This document shows, one piece after another, positions 1 through 6,448 of a stretch of DNA of 13,849 nucleotides. Position 1 is the first letter of the stretch. Each line of letters begins with the position of its first letter. A program made the translations under genes and the position numbers. The stretch comes from JBOGED01 sp050743205 (GTDB taxonomy: Bacteria; Actinomycetota; Nitriliruptoria; Euzebyales; Egibacteraceae): NCBI GenBank assembly GCA_050743205.1, contig JBOGEA010000142.1, forward strand, positions 1-13,849, read 5' to 3'. The notes beneath the pieces are model-generated. The model had not been told where the DNA came from. It saw only the letters and a program-made list of their open reading frames with translations, and did not search any database.

Positions 1-158
1 CCGACCGCACGGTCGGCCAGCAGGGCGCACAGCAGCCCGACCGCGCGCCGGGCCCCGTCGAGCTCGACGGCCAACTGGTGCAGAGCCTGGCAGGCCCACC
101 GTCTGGCCGTGCTGTCAGAGGGGCCGGGTTCAGACCAGCCCAGCGGGCTCAGGTCCAA
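1..158 (-). CDS. Partial open frame running off the left edge, unknown protein
   Basis: An open minus-strand frame runs from about 158 to the window edge with no stop. It reads LDLSPLGWSEPGPSDST and continues with Ala/Leu/Arg-rich helix-like sequence (residues such as ACQALHQLAVELDGARRAV). It starts, at the earliest clear choice, at a TTG that overlaps the last codons of the istB remnant. I do not recognise it. It could be a real gene read from just past the IS, or a chance open frame in GC-rich DNA; only about 50 codons are visible, so neither can be excluded. Confidence 0.2.
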   Translation of the reverse strand, partial: MDLSPLGWSEPGPSDSTARRWACQALHQLAVELDGARRAVGLLCALLADRAV

Positions 159-991
159 TGTCTGGGCCGGGGCGGGGCCGCGGCCAGACGGTGGGCCTCC
201 CCGAGGTGGGCGCGCAGCGTCTGCGCGCGGGCCTGATGCGCGCGCAGACGGTAGGACTCCCCGGTGATCGCCACCACCGTCGCCCGGTGCCCCAGCCGGT
301 CGGGCATCGCCGCGGCCACGACCGCGTCGGCGAAGATCTCCCCCCACGCCCCCACGGCCCGGTCAGTGGTCAGGATGATCGAGCCTTTCAGGCAGCGTCG
401 GGCGATGAGGCGGAACAGCGCCGCGCCGGCCTGGCCAGCCAACGGCAGACAGCCGAGCTCGTCGATGATCAGCAGCTGCGGGGCGGCGAAGAAATTCATC
501 GTGGCCGCCCACCGGCCGCTCAACGCGGCGCGCTGGCAGCGGCCGGCCAGATCAGCCGCGGTGGTGTAGTAGACGCGGTGGCCGGCGTCGACGGCGGCGT
601 GGCCCAACGCGACCGCCAGCATCGTCTCACCGACCCCGGGCGGGCCCAAGAACGCCCACATTGGCGGCCTCGTCGACGAACCGCATCGTGGCCAGGTCGG
701 TGATCAGCCTGCGGTCCAGTCTGGGTTGGGCGTCGAAGTCGAAATCGGCGATCCGCCATGGGGCGGGCAGCCCGGCCAGCCGCGGCCGGGCGGCGTGACG
801 GCGCGCCGCGGTCGCCCTCACCTCAATGTCCGACAGCCGCTCCAAGAAGGCGGTGTGGGGACGCCCCCGTCGGCGCGGGCGGCCTCCAACTGGCCGGGCA
901 GCGCCTCGGCCGCCGCGGCCAGCTTGAGGTAGGCCAGATGGGAGCGCAGCCGCTGATACACCTCGTTGGGCGTGTCACCGGTCGCGCTCAT
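149..991 (-). pseudogene. istB: istB pseudogene, IS21-family helper ATPase (DnaA/AAA+-like)
   Basis: IstB is the ATP-dependent helper that assembles with the IstA transposase on target DNA. The remnant begins with an ATG at 991 overlapping the end of istA and reads MSATGDTPNEVYQRLRSHL. It shifts frame near 870, where HTAFLERLSDIEVRATAARR resumes, and again near 655-665, just before the P-loop. The rest is continuous to a stop at 149 and contains the Walker B sequence LLIIDELG and the sensor-like stretch SIILTTDRAVGAWGEIF, both typical of IstB. The Walker A motif reads GPPGVGET where GPPGVGKT is expected, so the nucleotide-binding lysine is replaced by glutamate. Total coding length, about 280 codons, fits the family's roughly 250-270 residues. 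Two frameshifts plus a lost P-loop lysine make inactivity nearly certain. Confidence 0.85.
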
Positions 992-2384
992 CGCCCGTCA
1001 CCGCCCCCGCGGGTCACATGGGCGGGGGTCCACAGCCCAGAGCAGCCGCACGGGTCGTGGACCGCGCGGGCGTAGACGTCGAGGTCGACGGCGATCTCGT
1101 CGTCCCAGTCACAGTCGGCGGGGTCGAAGGCGCGCAGCTGGGCGGCGGCGGCTTCGGCGTCCGCGCCCGGTGGGCGGTGGGTTTTGCGCCGGCAGCGCCG
1201 CCCGCCAAAGGCGCGGGCGGCGGCGGCCATGACCGCCTCGGCCAACGCCGCGCGCTGGTCAGGTGTGCGCACGGTCCGTCCCGCGCCGGTGACGGCGCGC
1301 TCGTGCTCGGCCGCGATCAGCCCGGCGGCCGAGATGATCCGCACCACGGTCTCGCCCAGCCTGTGGCGGACCTGCGCGCTCGCGCCGATCAGGCTGGGCG
1401 CCACGGGCGTAGCGGTTGGGTGTCGAACGCCACCGTGGCGTCACGCGCCACGGTCACGTCGACGGCGATCTCTCACCGGGTACGGCGCCTCCGGCGCCGG
1501 GCGCAGCCGCTCGGCGGCGGCCAGCTCGGCCACCGTCGTGGCGCTGCCGTCGATCCGGCGGGCGCGCCCGTCGCCGGTGTCAGCCAGGAAGGCGTCGAGC
1601 GAGGTCTGCCCTTGGGCTTGGGTGGCCACGTCGGCGCCCTGCCACCAGCGTTGGGCGATCAGGTCGCAGCCCTTCTCGACCCCGCCTTTGCGGCCTGCGC
1701 CGGTACGCCGGACAAACCGCCACCTGGGCCCCGTAGTATTTGGCGACCTCGGCGAAGGTCGGCAGGATGCGGTCTGTCCCGGCGTGGACCACGCCTGCCA
1801 TGCGGTTTGAGCCGCCAGCAGTCGGTCACCCCGCCCAATCCGCGCACGACACCGTCCAACGCCTGGATCAGATGGGCCTGGTCCTCCGCGTCGGCGAACA
1901 CCGCCCGGGTTTTGGACGAATAGGGCCCCACCCCGACCAGCAGATGCGCCAGCCTGCCCGTCTCCAGCCAGGGCGCCTCGGGCAGCTCGGTCCACCCCCA
2001 CTGGGTCTCCTCCCCGGGTGGGTGGACGATGTCGATCGTGGCCCGGCCCGACACCGTGACACAGCGGGGACAGACCGGCCGCAGCTCACCGATGCGCAGC
2101 ATTCTGGTGAAGCTGGGGTAGGAGCGGTCCAGCCCGAGCGCGGCCAGCTCGTCGTACAGGGCAGTGGCGGGGATGTGCGGGTCGTCGGCCAGCCGCGCCC
2201 GCAGGTACGGCCTGAACCGTTCAAAGGGGTCGGGGAGGGGTGCGCGCTCGCCTGGGGTGCGCTGCCCGCTGGGGTAGGCGCGGATGGTCTTGCGGTCTTT
2301 GCCGAGGTGGTTGGCGATCGCGGTGATGGTCCAGCCGCGTTTGCGCAGCGCGTGTGCTTCCACGTCTTCGGCCGGTGTGAGCAT
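988..2384 (-). pseudogene. istA: istA pseudogene, IS21-family DDE transposase
   Basis: IstA is the rve-fold DDE transposase of IS21 elements. The ATG at 2384 is preceded by GAAGGAG at a suitable distance and opens MLTPAEDVEAHALRKRGWT, an amino-terminal helix-turn-helix (about residues 8-36). The frame is intact for about 197 codons, then shifts near 1806-1815. It continues as HAGTDRILPTFAEVAKYYGA, shifts again near 1690-1703 to the GGVEKGCDLIAQRWW block with the third catalytic acid, and shifts further near 1475 and 1405-1420 before the carboxy-terminal piece ending at 988. The first catalytic Asp is also missing: QWGW (residue 130) stands where the family has QWDW or QVDW. The second, expected in an FDRM-like motif, appears as Asn in the reading that restores homology. 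Non-functional. Confidence 0.85.
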
Positions 2385-2483
2385 GGTGGCCGGCTCCTTC
2401 GAGATTTCGGACTGGACGCCCAAAAGTCTCGAAGGGGCCTTACTGTTCGTAGTGGAGCCACCACCACACCCGAGGGTCTAGGT

Positions 2484-2523
2484 GGGGAATTTCGATGAGC
2501 AGGACCGGGGAATTTCAGTGAGC
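2484..2523. repeat. IS21-type terminal direct repeats (two copies)
   Basis: Two 17-bp copies, GGGGAATTTCGATGAGC at 2484-2500 and GGGGAATTTCAGTGAGC at 2507-2523, differ at two positions and have a 23-bp period. They lie outside the istA start, where IS21-family elements carry multiple terminal transposase-binding repeats. They place the element boundary close to 2527. Confidence 0.7.
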
Positions 2524-2527
2524 GGCA

Positions 2528-2768
2528 TCGCTGCCGCATTCCAGCGGCCCGTCCTCTACCCCACTGCCGCATCCCATCGGCGGGGCTGGTGTTAACGAGG
2601 CATCAGCAGGGGTTCACTGGCGTTCACCCGTCCGGTCTTCCCTGACCTGTAGCCCCCGGATGGAACAGGGGCCCTTGGGCTTTCCCCCTGATGCTTCCAA
2701 CCCCGCCGTTAACCGGCGACGCAGGCCAGGGGCAGGGACAGGCCTTGAGCACTGGCCTGGAGCTACAC
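2528..2768 (-). mobile_element. Possible 5' remnant of a group II intron (no reverse transcriptase left)
   Basis: Read on the minus strand, this non-coding stretch starts GTGTAGCTCC at 2768, similar to the GUGYG start of bacterial group II introns. It contains structured, purine-rich segments that recall group II domain I: GGTGAACGCCAGTGAACCCC, then GTTAACACCAGCC, then GGGATGCGGCAG. It stops against the IS21 terminal repeats, so the ORF-bearing part and the 3' domains V and VI would be gone. The call rests on remembered sequence resemblance, not on a folded model, and other structured or degenerate DNA is possible. No protein-coding frame in this interval looks real. Confidence 0.33.
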
Positions 2769-2790
2769 CTTCGACATCGCCGAACCTCCT
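2769..2790 (-). promoter_or_regulatory. Strong Shine-Dalgarno and ATG of an interrupted gene start
   Basis: On the minus strand a perfect AGGAGG (2785-2790) is followed, after 7 nt, by ATG at 2777 and then TCG AAG. The next bases, GTG TAG, form the putative intron start and would end translation after four codons (MSKV). Such a good initiation site with nothing to translate suggests the 5' end of a gene cut by an insertion. A TTGACA hexamer on the same strand (about 2834-2839) could be part of its old promoter, but I see no convincing -10. Confidence 0.4.
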
Positions 2791-2811
2791 TTGATGCGCT
2801 CACTTGCACTG

Positions 2812-2828
2812 TGCGACCTCGCGTCGCA
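2812..2828. repeat. Inverted repeat TGCGAC-N5-GTCGCA
   Basis: A perfect 6-bp inverted repeat with a 5-bp spacer sits 5 bp before the IS630 transposase start at 2833, and also upstream of the minus-strand SD/ATG at 2777-2790. It could be an operator or part of an IS end. No second copy was found near the right end of the transposase. Confidence 0.35.
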
Positions 2829-2832
2829 GGGT

Positions 2833-3949
2833 ATGTCAACTCCAGTTCGAGTACGTCGTTTGACCGATGAGGAAGGGCGGCAGCTGCAACGGATTGTCCG
2901 CCGGGGCGGGGGAGGAACGGACAAATCGATCGTGAAGTGGCGCCGGGCGATGGTCGTCTTGGCTTCAGCGGGCGGGAACTCGGTCGCAGTGATCGCCAAT
3001 TTGGTCCAGACTTCCCCGGACCGTGTTCGTGAGATGATCCACCGGTTCAACGAGATGGGGATGCGATCGTTGGACCCTCGGTGGGCGGGTGGCCGGGCCC
3101 GCCGGATCAATGACGATGACCGTGCCTTCATCGTCAAAGTGGCCAAGAAACGCCCGCGTTCTTTGGGTCAACCGTTCACCCGCTGGAGCATCCGCGAGCT
3201 CCAACACTACCTGGAGACCAAGAAACACCGCAAGATCAAGGTCGGTCGGGAACGGCTGCGTCAGATCCTGGAGGAAGAGGACATTGCTTTCCAGCGCACC
3301 AAGACCTGGAAGGAATCACCGGACCCGTTGAAAGAACAGAAGTTGGCGCGTATCGAAGAGGTCTTGGAACATCACCGTGACCGCGCCTTCGCGTTCGACG
3401 AGTTCGGGCCGCTGGCGATCAAGCCCGAGGGCGGGAACTGCTGGTCAGCGAAGGGCAAACCGCAACGGCTGCCCGCGAACTACCACAAGACCCACGGCAC
3501 CAGGCAGTTCTCTCGGCGACGACCGCCTGTGGGGCACGGTCCACAAGGCCAAGTCGGCGCGTAACGCGCTCGCGGCCATCCGGTCGTGCCGCAAGCAGCG
3601 CCCCGACGGCGAACGTATCTATGTGATCTTGGACAACCTCAACTCCCACAAGGGCAAGAAGCTGGTCGGGTGGTGTGAGGACAACAATGTCGAGTTGTGT
3701 TTCACGCCGACGTACGGGTCGTGGGCGAACCCGATCGAGGCACACTTCGGTCCGCTGCGTGAGTTTGTGCTGAACAACTCGAACTACAAGAACCACGTCG
3801 CGCTGTCACGTGCTATTCATAAGTACCTGCGTTGGCGTAACGCGAACACCCGGGACCCCAAGGTCTTGGAGTTGGAGCGCAAGAAGCGTGCGCAGATGCG
3901 GGGTGAGGCGCAGCGGCGCTGGGGGCATCCCAAACGCAAAGCGGCCTAG
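2833..3949 (+). pseudogene. IS630-family DDE transposase, one central frameshift
   Basis: IS630/Tc1-mariner transposases cut and paste DNA with a DDE active site. The start chosen is ATG 2833 (MSTPVRVRRLTDEEG); an upstream TTG/ATG near 2791 would add a tail without homology. The protein begins with helix-turn-helix domains (about residues 35-140: VIANLVQTSPDRVREMIHRF and a winged-helix TRWSIRELQHYLE). The first Asp is in FAFDEFGPLAI. Near 3510-3520, after THGTRQF, the frame changes to SLGDDRLWGTVHKAKSARN; compared with relatives a few residues are missing there, so a small deletion fits better than programmed slippage. The second frame carries the second Asp (YVILDNLNSHKGKK) and the third acid (SWANPIEAHFGPL) and ends at 3949. 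The catalytic triad is intact, but the split protein should be inactive unless the frameshift is bypassed. Confidence 0.85.
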
Positions 3950-3966
3950 AACCGTCTGCGTTTTTG
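3932..3966 (+). terminator. Probable intrinsic terminator overlapping the IS630 stop
   Basis: AAACGCA at 3932-3938 pairs with TGCGTTT at 3957-3963. A second possible pairing inside the loop is CGG with CCG, and the T run that follows continues to 3965. The hairpin overlaps the stop codon of the transposase, which is common for insertion sequences. Confidence 0.4.
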
Positions 3967-4289
3967 TTCAGTTCTGGAAGGCTGGGACTGGTTGATGCTG
4001 TCCCGGTCCGGCTTGGTTGTACGCGAACCGGTCTGCCGGACGTGGTAGGGCGGGGCGACGTGGATGGCTTCTCGGTGACGGCATAGATCCGTACATGCCT
4101 ATCAGAACTGACGATCGTGATATTCCGTACCAAACACGCGAACATTAGTGGTCAGGGCACTAGCAGGGAATTGGTGAGATTTAACCTTTCCACGACTCGG
4201 CGGGAGCGCGACGCCCTCACGGACCAGCGGCCGTCACCCGCCGTCCCTTGACGCGCGGACAGGCTCCTGACCTCGCTGTCTGTCGGCGG

Positions 4290-4319
4290 CCTCACCGGAG
4301 GTGAGGACCACCGGTGAGG
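4290..4319. repeat. Cluster of CCTCACC/GGTGAGG half-sites
   Basis: CCTCACC (4290-4296), three bases, GGTGAGG (4300-4306) form a palindrome. CCGGTGAGG at 4311-4319 is the exact inverse of CCTCACCGG at 4290-4298. Three copies of one half-site within 30 bp resemble an operator for a dimeric regulator, or alternative hairpins. No regulator for it is evident in the window. Confidence 0.35.
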
Positions 4320-4476
4320 TCTGATGGTGGGGTGCGCCTGGGTATGGTGGATGCGTGTGAAGGCTGTGTGCTCACATCTCCGCCCGCCATGATTTCACCT
4401 TTTGTGCTCTTCGTGTTTTGTGGTATGAGTGCGAGATATGGCAAAATAGGCCACCTACACATTCTTCAATAGACCC

Positions 4477-4601
4477 TATTGTAATGGCAGCGGGTCCCCA
4501 GTAAGCTGCCGGTCAGGGAGCGATGCTGGCCGTCTAAGTCTGCATGCGGGCTGGACCCCTCGAATCACGGGCATTATTGTAATGGCAGGTCCCCAGTAAG
4601 C
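4477..4601 (+). repeat. Paired direct repeats TATTGTAATGGCAG...GTCCCCAGTAAGC
   Basis: Copy 1 is TATTGTAATGGCAG (4477-4490), CGG, GTCCCCAGTAAGC (4494-4506). Copy 2 is the same two blocks joined without the three extra bases (4575-4588 and 4589-4601). The copies are 98 bp apart. In copy 1, GGCAGC (4486-4491) pairs with GCTGCC (4505-4510) around a 13-nt loop; copy 2 lacks this pairing but is followed by GCTCC-GTTGT-GGAGC (4603-4617). The repeats lie directly upstream of the small gene at 4638, so a leader-RNA or regulatory role is possible; a recombination or IS scar is the alternative. Confidence 0.6.
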
Positions 4602-4637
4602 AGCTCCGTTGTGGAGCACACCGGTCTGGAGGATGCA

Positions 4638-4844
4638 ATGGAATCGAGATCAGAGTCGACCGATGCGCAGAACGGTTCGTTCGGTGCGGCAGACCGACAT
4701 CTTAAGGATGTCCAGCCAGGCTTTGAGCGTGGCTCGCAATACGAGGAAGGCGAGGGCGACGATCGCCGTCGCCGTCGCCGCGACGGGCAGGACGTGCCCC
4801 AGGCACCTCTTGCCGAACGGATCCGTGAGCGAGAGGCGGGTTGA
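4638..4844 (+). CDS. Small highly charged hypothetical protein (68 aa)
   Basis: The ATG at 4638 is preceded by GGAGG (4628-4632) with 5-nt spacing, which decides this start over an in-frame GTG at 4611. The product begins MESRSESTDAQNGSFGAADR, is acidic through its middle (EEGEGDD), then has a run of six arginines and an Arg/Glu-rich tail ending IREREAG. No signal peptide, membrane segment or domain is visible, and most of it looks disordered. It stops 3 bp before the DUF1036-like gene, so the two are probably co-translated. I do not recognise it. The ribosome-binding site and tight spacing are the main support; family conservation is untested. Confidence 0.5.
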   Translation: MESRSESTDAQNGSFGAADRHLKDVQPGFERGSQYEEGEGDDRRRRRRDGQDVPQAPLAERIREREAG

Positions 4845-4847
4845 GGC

Positions 4848-5213
4848 ATGGCCGACGTGCGTTTCACGAACTCCTACTCGAGTAAGCTCTATGTTGCGTA
4901 CATGCGCTTAGACGAGGCCTGCGGCGCCGATTGCGGCGACCCGTGGGACGTGCTCGGCTGGATCACCCTTGAACCAGGCCAAGTTCAGACGCGATCGAAC
5001 CCCACGGGCAACCGCTGGTTCTATTACTATGCGGAAGCTGACGACGGCTCGGTGTGGGGCGGCGACTACGTCGCCGAGGTGCACAGGACGGGACCGTTTC
5101 AGAAATGTACGTGCCTCGGCGTGAGCGTCTCCCATGGCACGAACCCGTGGTACGACGTAAGAATGGATGAGCTGGATCTGGATGAGTGGGGGGGAGTCAC
5201 CTTCCCCCCATAA
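4848..5213 (+). CDS. DUF1036-like hypothetical protein (121 aa)
   Basis: The sequence opens VRFTNSYSSKLYVAYMRLDE, followed by GWITLEPGQVQT, then RWFYYYAEADDGSVWGGDY. This matches the usual layout of DUF1036 proteins: an N-terminal beta strand with Asn/Ser, a W-x-x-x-PG turn, and an aromatic YYAEA-DG-VW block. Length is near the family norm. Four cysteines are present as C25-x3-C29 and C87-x-C89, which could form disulfides or bind a metal. There is no signal peptide or membrane segment. It follows the 68-aa gene by 3 bp and is followed at once by a strong hairpin, so the two form a complete short unit. The molecular function of the family is unknown to me. The gene lies among mobile-element remains and may be cargo. 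Confidence 0.72.
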   Translation: MADVRFTNSYSSKLYVAYMRLDEACGADCGDPWDVLGWITLEPGQVQTRSNPTGNRWFYYYAEADDGSVWGGDYVAEVHRTGPFQKCTCLGVSVSHGTNPWYDVRMDELDLDEWGGVTFPP

Positions 5214-5239
5214 CGCGATGGGTCCTGTTGTCGACGGGT

Positions 5240-5268
5240 AGCTATTCATCCTTCATGGATGAATAGCT
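5240..5268. terminator. Bidirectional hairpin between convergent genes
   Basis: AGCTATTCATCC (5240-5251) and GGATGAATAGCT (5257-5268) form a perfect 12-bp stem with a 5-nt loop. The hairpin lies between the plus-strand DUF1036-like gene (ends 5213) and the minus-strand GntR gene (ends 5282). There is no long T run, but the placement and perfect pairing fit a shared terminator. Confidence 0.65.
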
Positions 5269-5281
5269 GTCTCGACGGCTA

Positions 5282-5896
5282 TCAGGTGACGTCGTAAGAC
5301 AACTCGTAACGGTCACTGGCGAGGCGGGTGTCGCATACCTCGAGGGGCCGGTCGTTCTGGCCGTAGGCTACTCTGATGATTGTCAGCAGGGGAGTTTCTG
5401 TGACGAGCTTGAGTGCTGTTGTCTCCTCGGGTAGGGGCATGCGCGCGCCGACGATCTCCTCGAGGCGGAGTTCGTAGCCGGCGTCCTCCATCCGCGCGTA
5501 CATCCCACCCGGCCCCGTGTCGTGCTCGCCGAGCTGAGGGATGCGCTCGGCGACCTCGGGCAGGAAGTAGCTGGTGGCGAGCTGGAGCGGGTCGTCGGGT
5601 GTGCCCATGTGGCGATCCCGGATCAGGACCTCGGTGCCGGGCTCTACGCCCAGGATCTCGGCCAGGTTCGCCGGGATGGGTGCGGGGCGGATGTCGGTCT
5701 TGACCTCGGGCTTCAGGCCGGCGTCTTCGAGGGCTCCGTAGAACCCGCGCTGGTCCTCCCTGCGCTGGGCGCGTGTTCGGGCCGCTCGGCGGACGGGTGG
5801 CCGTGCGCGCACGACAACGCCGCGTCCGGACTCGGACCTGGTGAGCCCAATGCGGTTTAGCTCCTGCACAGCCCGGAGCGCGGTGTTGCTGCTCAC
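5282..5896 (-). pseudogene. Truncated GntR-family (UTRA) transcriptional regulator
   Basis: The carboxy-terminal part is a clear UTRA effector-binding domain: residues about 55-200, with EILGVEPGTEVLIRDRHMG, LQLATSYFLPEVAERIP and RPLEVCDTRLASDRYELSY. The amino end starts at SSNTALRAVQELNRIGLTR followed by SGRGVVVR, which is the recognition helix and wing of a GntR winged helix. The first 40-45 residues (helices 1 and 2) are missing. Homology begins at the Val encoded by the GTG at 5896, and immediately upstream the DNA encodes a relaxase in another frame. The GTG overlaps the relaxase stop as GTGA, so the stub may still be translated, but DNA binding is doubtful. GntR/UTRA proteins of the KorSA type control transfer genes in actinomycete integrative elements, which fits the neighbour. 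Confidence 0.78.
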
Positions 5897-6117
5897 CGCC
5901 CCAACAGCTCCCCGGTCACGGGGTCGCGACCGGTGAACATGGCCTTGAACTGCTCCGCAGTCACCTCGCCTGACAGGTCGAATGCCTCGCCTGCCGCACG
6001 CCCGTACCAGCGGCCGGGCGCTTCGCCGTGACCGGTCAGATAGACCTCTTCGTCGTCGGCGATTTCGCGGAGATAGTAATCCTCACGTCCTACGCCAAGC
6101 TTGGCTGTGTCGATCAA
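5893..6117 (-). pseudogene. N-terminal stub of a TrwC/MobF conjugative relaxase
   Basis: MobF relaxases nick oriT with paired tyrosines near the amino terminus and pilot the strand during conjugation. This 74-aa frame reads MIDTAKLGVGREDYYLREIA, has Y14, Y15 and Y26 in the expected places, and continues with GHGEAPGRWYGRAAGEAFDL and MFTGRDPVTGELLGR. These are the first blocks of the TrwC relaxase domain in actinobacterial plasmids and ICEs. Full proteins exceed 800 residues, so the histidine metal site and the whole helicase part are absent. The start is a TTG at 6117 with a G-rich run upstream; a stop lies shortly before it in frame. At its 3' end it runs directly into the GntR fragment, implying a deletion that fused the two genes. 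Tandem repeats upstream could be operators or an oriT remnant. Confidence 0.75.
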
Positions 6118-6159
6118 CGCCTACCCCCCTGGGTTTGTCCTGCCGGAGGCCGGGGAGCC

Positions 6160-6173
6160 GCATCAGATGATGC
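6160..6173. repeat. Inverted repeat GCATCA-GA-TGATGC before the relaxase stub
   Basis: A perfect 6-bp inverted repeat with a 2-bp centre sits 43 bp upstream of the relaxase start, next to the tandem repeats at 6173-6240. It is a plausible operator or part of an oriT-like region; the sequence gives no further proof. Confidence 0.4.
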
Positions 6174-6240
6174 ATAACTGGCGTCTTGCAACTGGCGTCT
6201 TGCAACTGGCTAGGTGTGCCTTGCAACTGGCTAGGTGTGC
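6173..6240. repeat. Tandem TTGCAACTGGC repeats
   Basis: Four successive units share the core AACTGGC. A degenerate copy (CATAACTGGCGT) ends at 6184. Next is a 14-bp unit at 6185-6198 (CTTGCAACTGGCGT). Then come two identical 21-bp units at 6199-6219 and 6220-6240, each starting CTTGCAACTGGC and ending TAGGTGTGC. The unit contains the palindrome TTGCAA. The array lies upstream of the minus-strand relaxase/GntR stubs and about 210 bp from the tRNA-Cys scar. Iterated binding sites for a transfer regulator, an iteron-like array, or an oriT remnant are the likely readings. Confidence 0.7.
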
Positions 6241-6448
6241 TGACGATAACAGAAGTATGAGACGTGGCGTGCGATGTAAGTGGCGAAAGTCTGTGCAGGT
6301 GAGGAGGCTGCGGCGGTAATGGCGGTGGTGATGGCGACGTATGAATATGCAGGTGAACGAGCTGGAGAAGCTGGAAAGGGTGGACGTTGTCAACCAAGAC
6401 TGATCTGGGAATATACGAATGATCAGTACGAGCTTGAATGACCAATTG

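Larger units (their letters stand above)
149..2527 (-). mobile_element. Degenerate IS21-family insertion sequence
   Basis: Two genes in the istA-istB order of IS21 elements lie on the minus strand, and their remains overlap by an ATGA at 988-991. Just upstream of istA, at 2484-2523, are two copies of a GGGGAATTTC..TGAGC repeat, the kind of multiple terminal repeat found at IS21-family ends. The upstream terminus is therefore near 2527. The other terminus is not evident: no matching repeat is visible between 1 and 149, so the element is truncated there or continues off the window. Both genes carry several frameshifts, so the copy is immobile. Confidence 0.75.
3967..4637. other. Long non-coding stretch with repeats, lower GC in its second half
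   Basis: No open frame here has coding character. From roughly 4380 to 4480 the DNA is markedly more AT-rich than the rest of the window. The minus-strand sequence near 4120-4165 (beginning CTAGTGCCCTGACCACTAAT) might be the outer end of the IS630 element, but I found no matching copy on its left side. The interval holds the inverted repeats at 4290-4319 and the paired direct repeats at 4477-4601, both listed separately. A weak promoter-like pair (TTGTGC, 16 bp, TATGAG, around 4400-4430) could serve the genes at 4638-5213. Confidence 0.5.

Noticed and set aside
1018..1923. Plus-strand frame of 301 codons across istA
   Set aside because: No homology is visible, and it lies antisense to recognisable transposase blocks.
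2791..2832. Upstream TTG/ATG start for the IS630 transposase
   Set aside because: The added residues (MMRSLALCDLASQG) do not look like the family, and they overlap the inverted repeat at 2812-2828.
4477..4601. Two-copy repeat as a minimal CRISPR array
   Set aside because: Only two copies, a 3-bp internal indel, a spacer of about 70 bp, and no cas genes.
4574..4867. Minus-strand frame of 97 codons opposite the 68-aa gene
   Set aside because: Composition is biased to Ser/Arg with no start signal, whereas the plus strand has a GGAGG site and tight spacing to the next gene.
6341..6403. A 20-codon plus-strand frame beginning MNMQVNELEKLERV, resembling a RiPP leader peptide
   Set aside because: It has no ribosome-binding site, no Cys/Ser/Thr core after the leader-like part, and no modification enzyme nearby.
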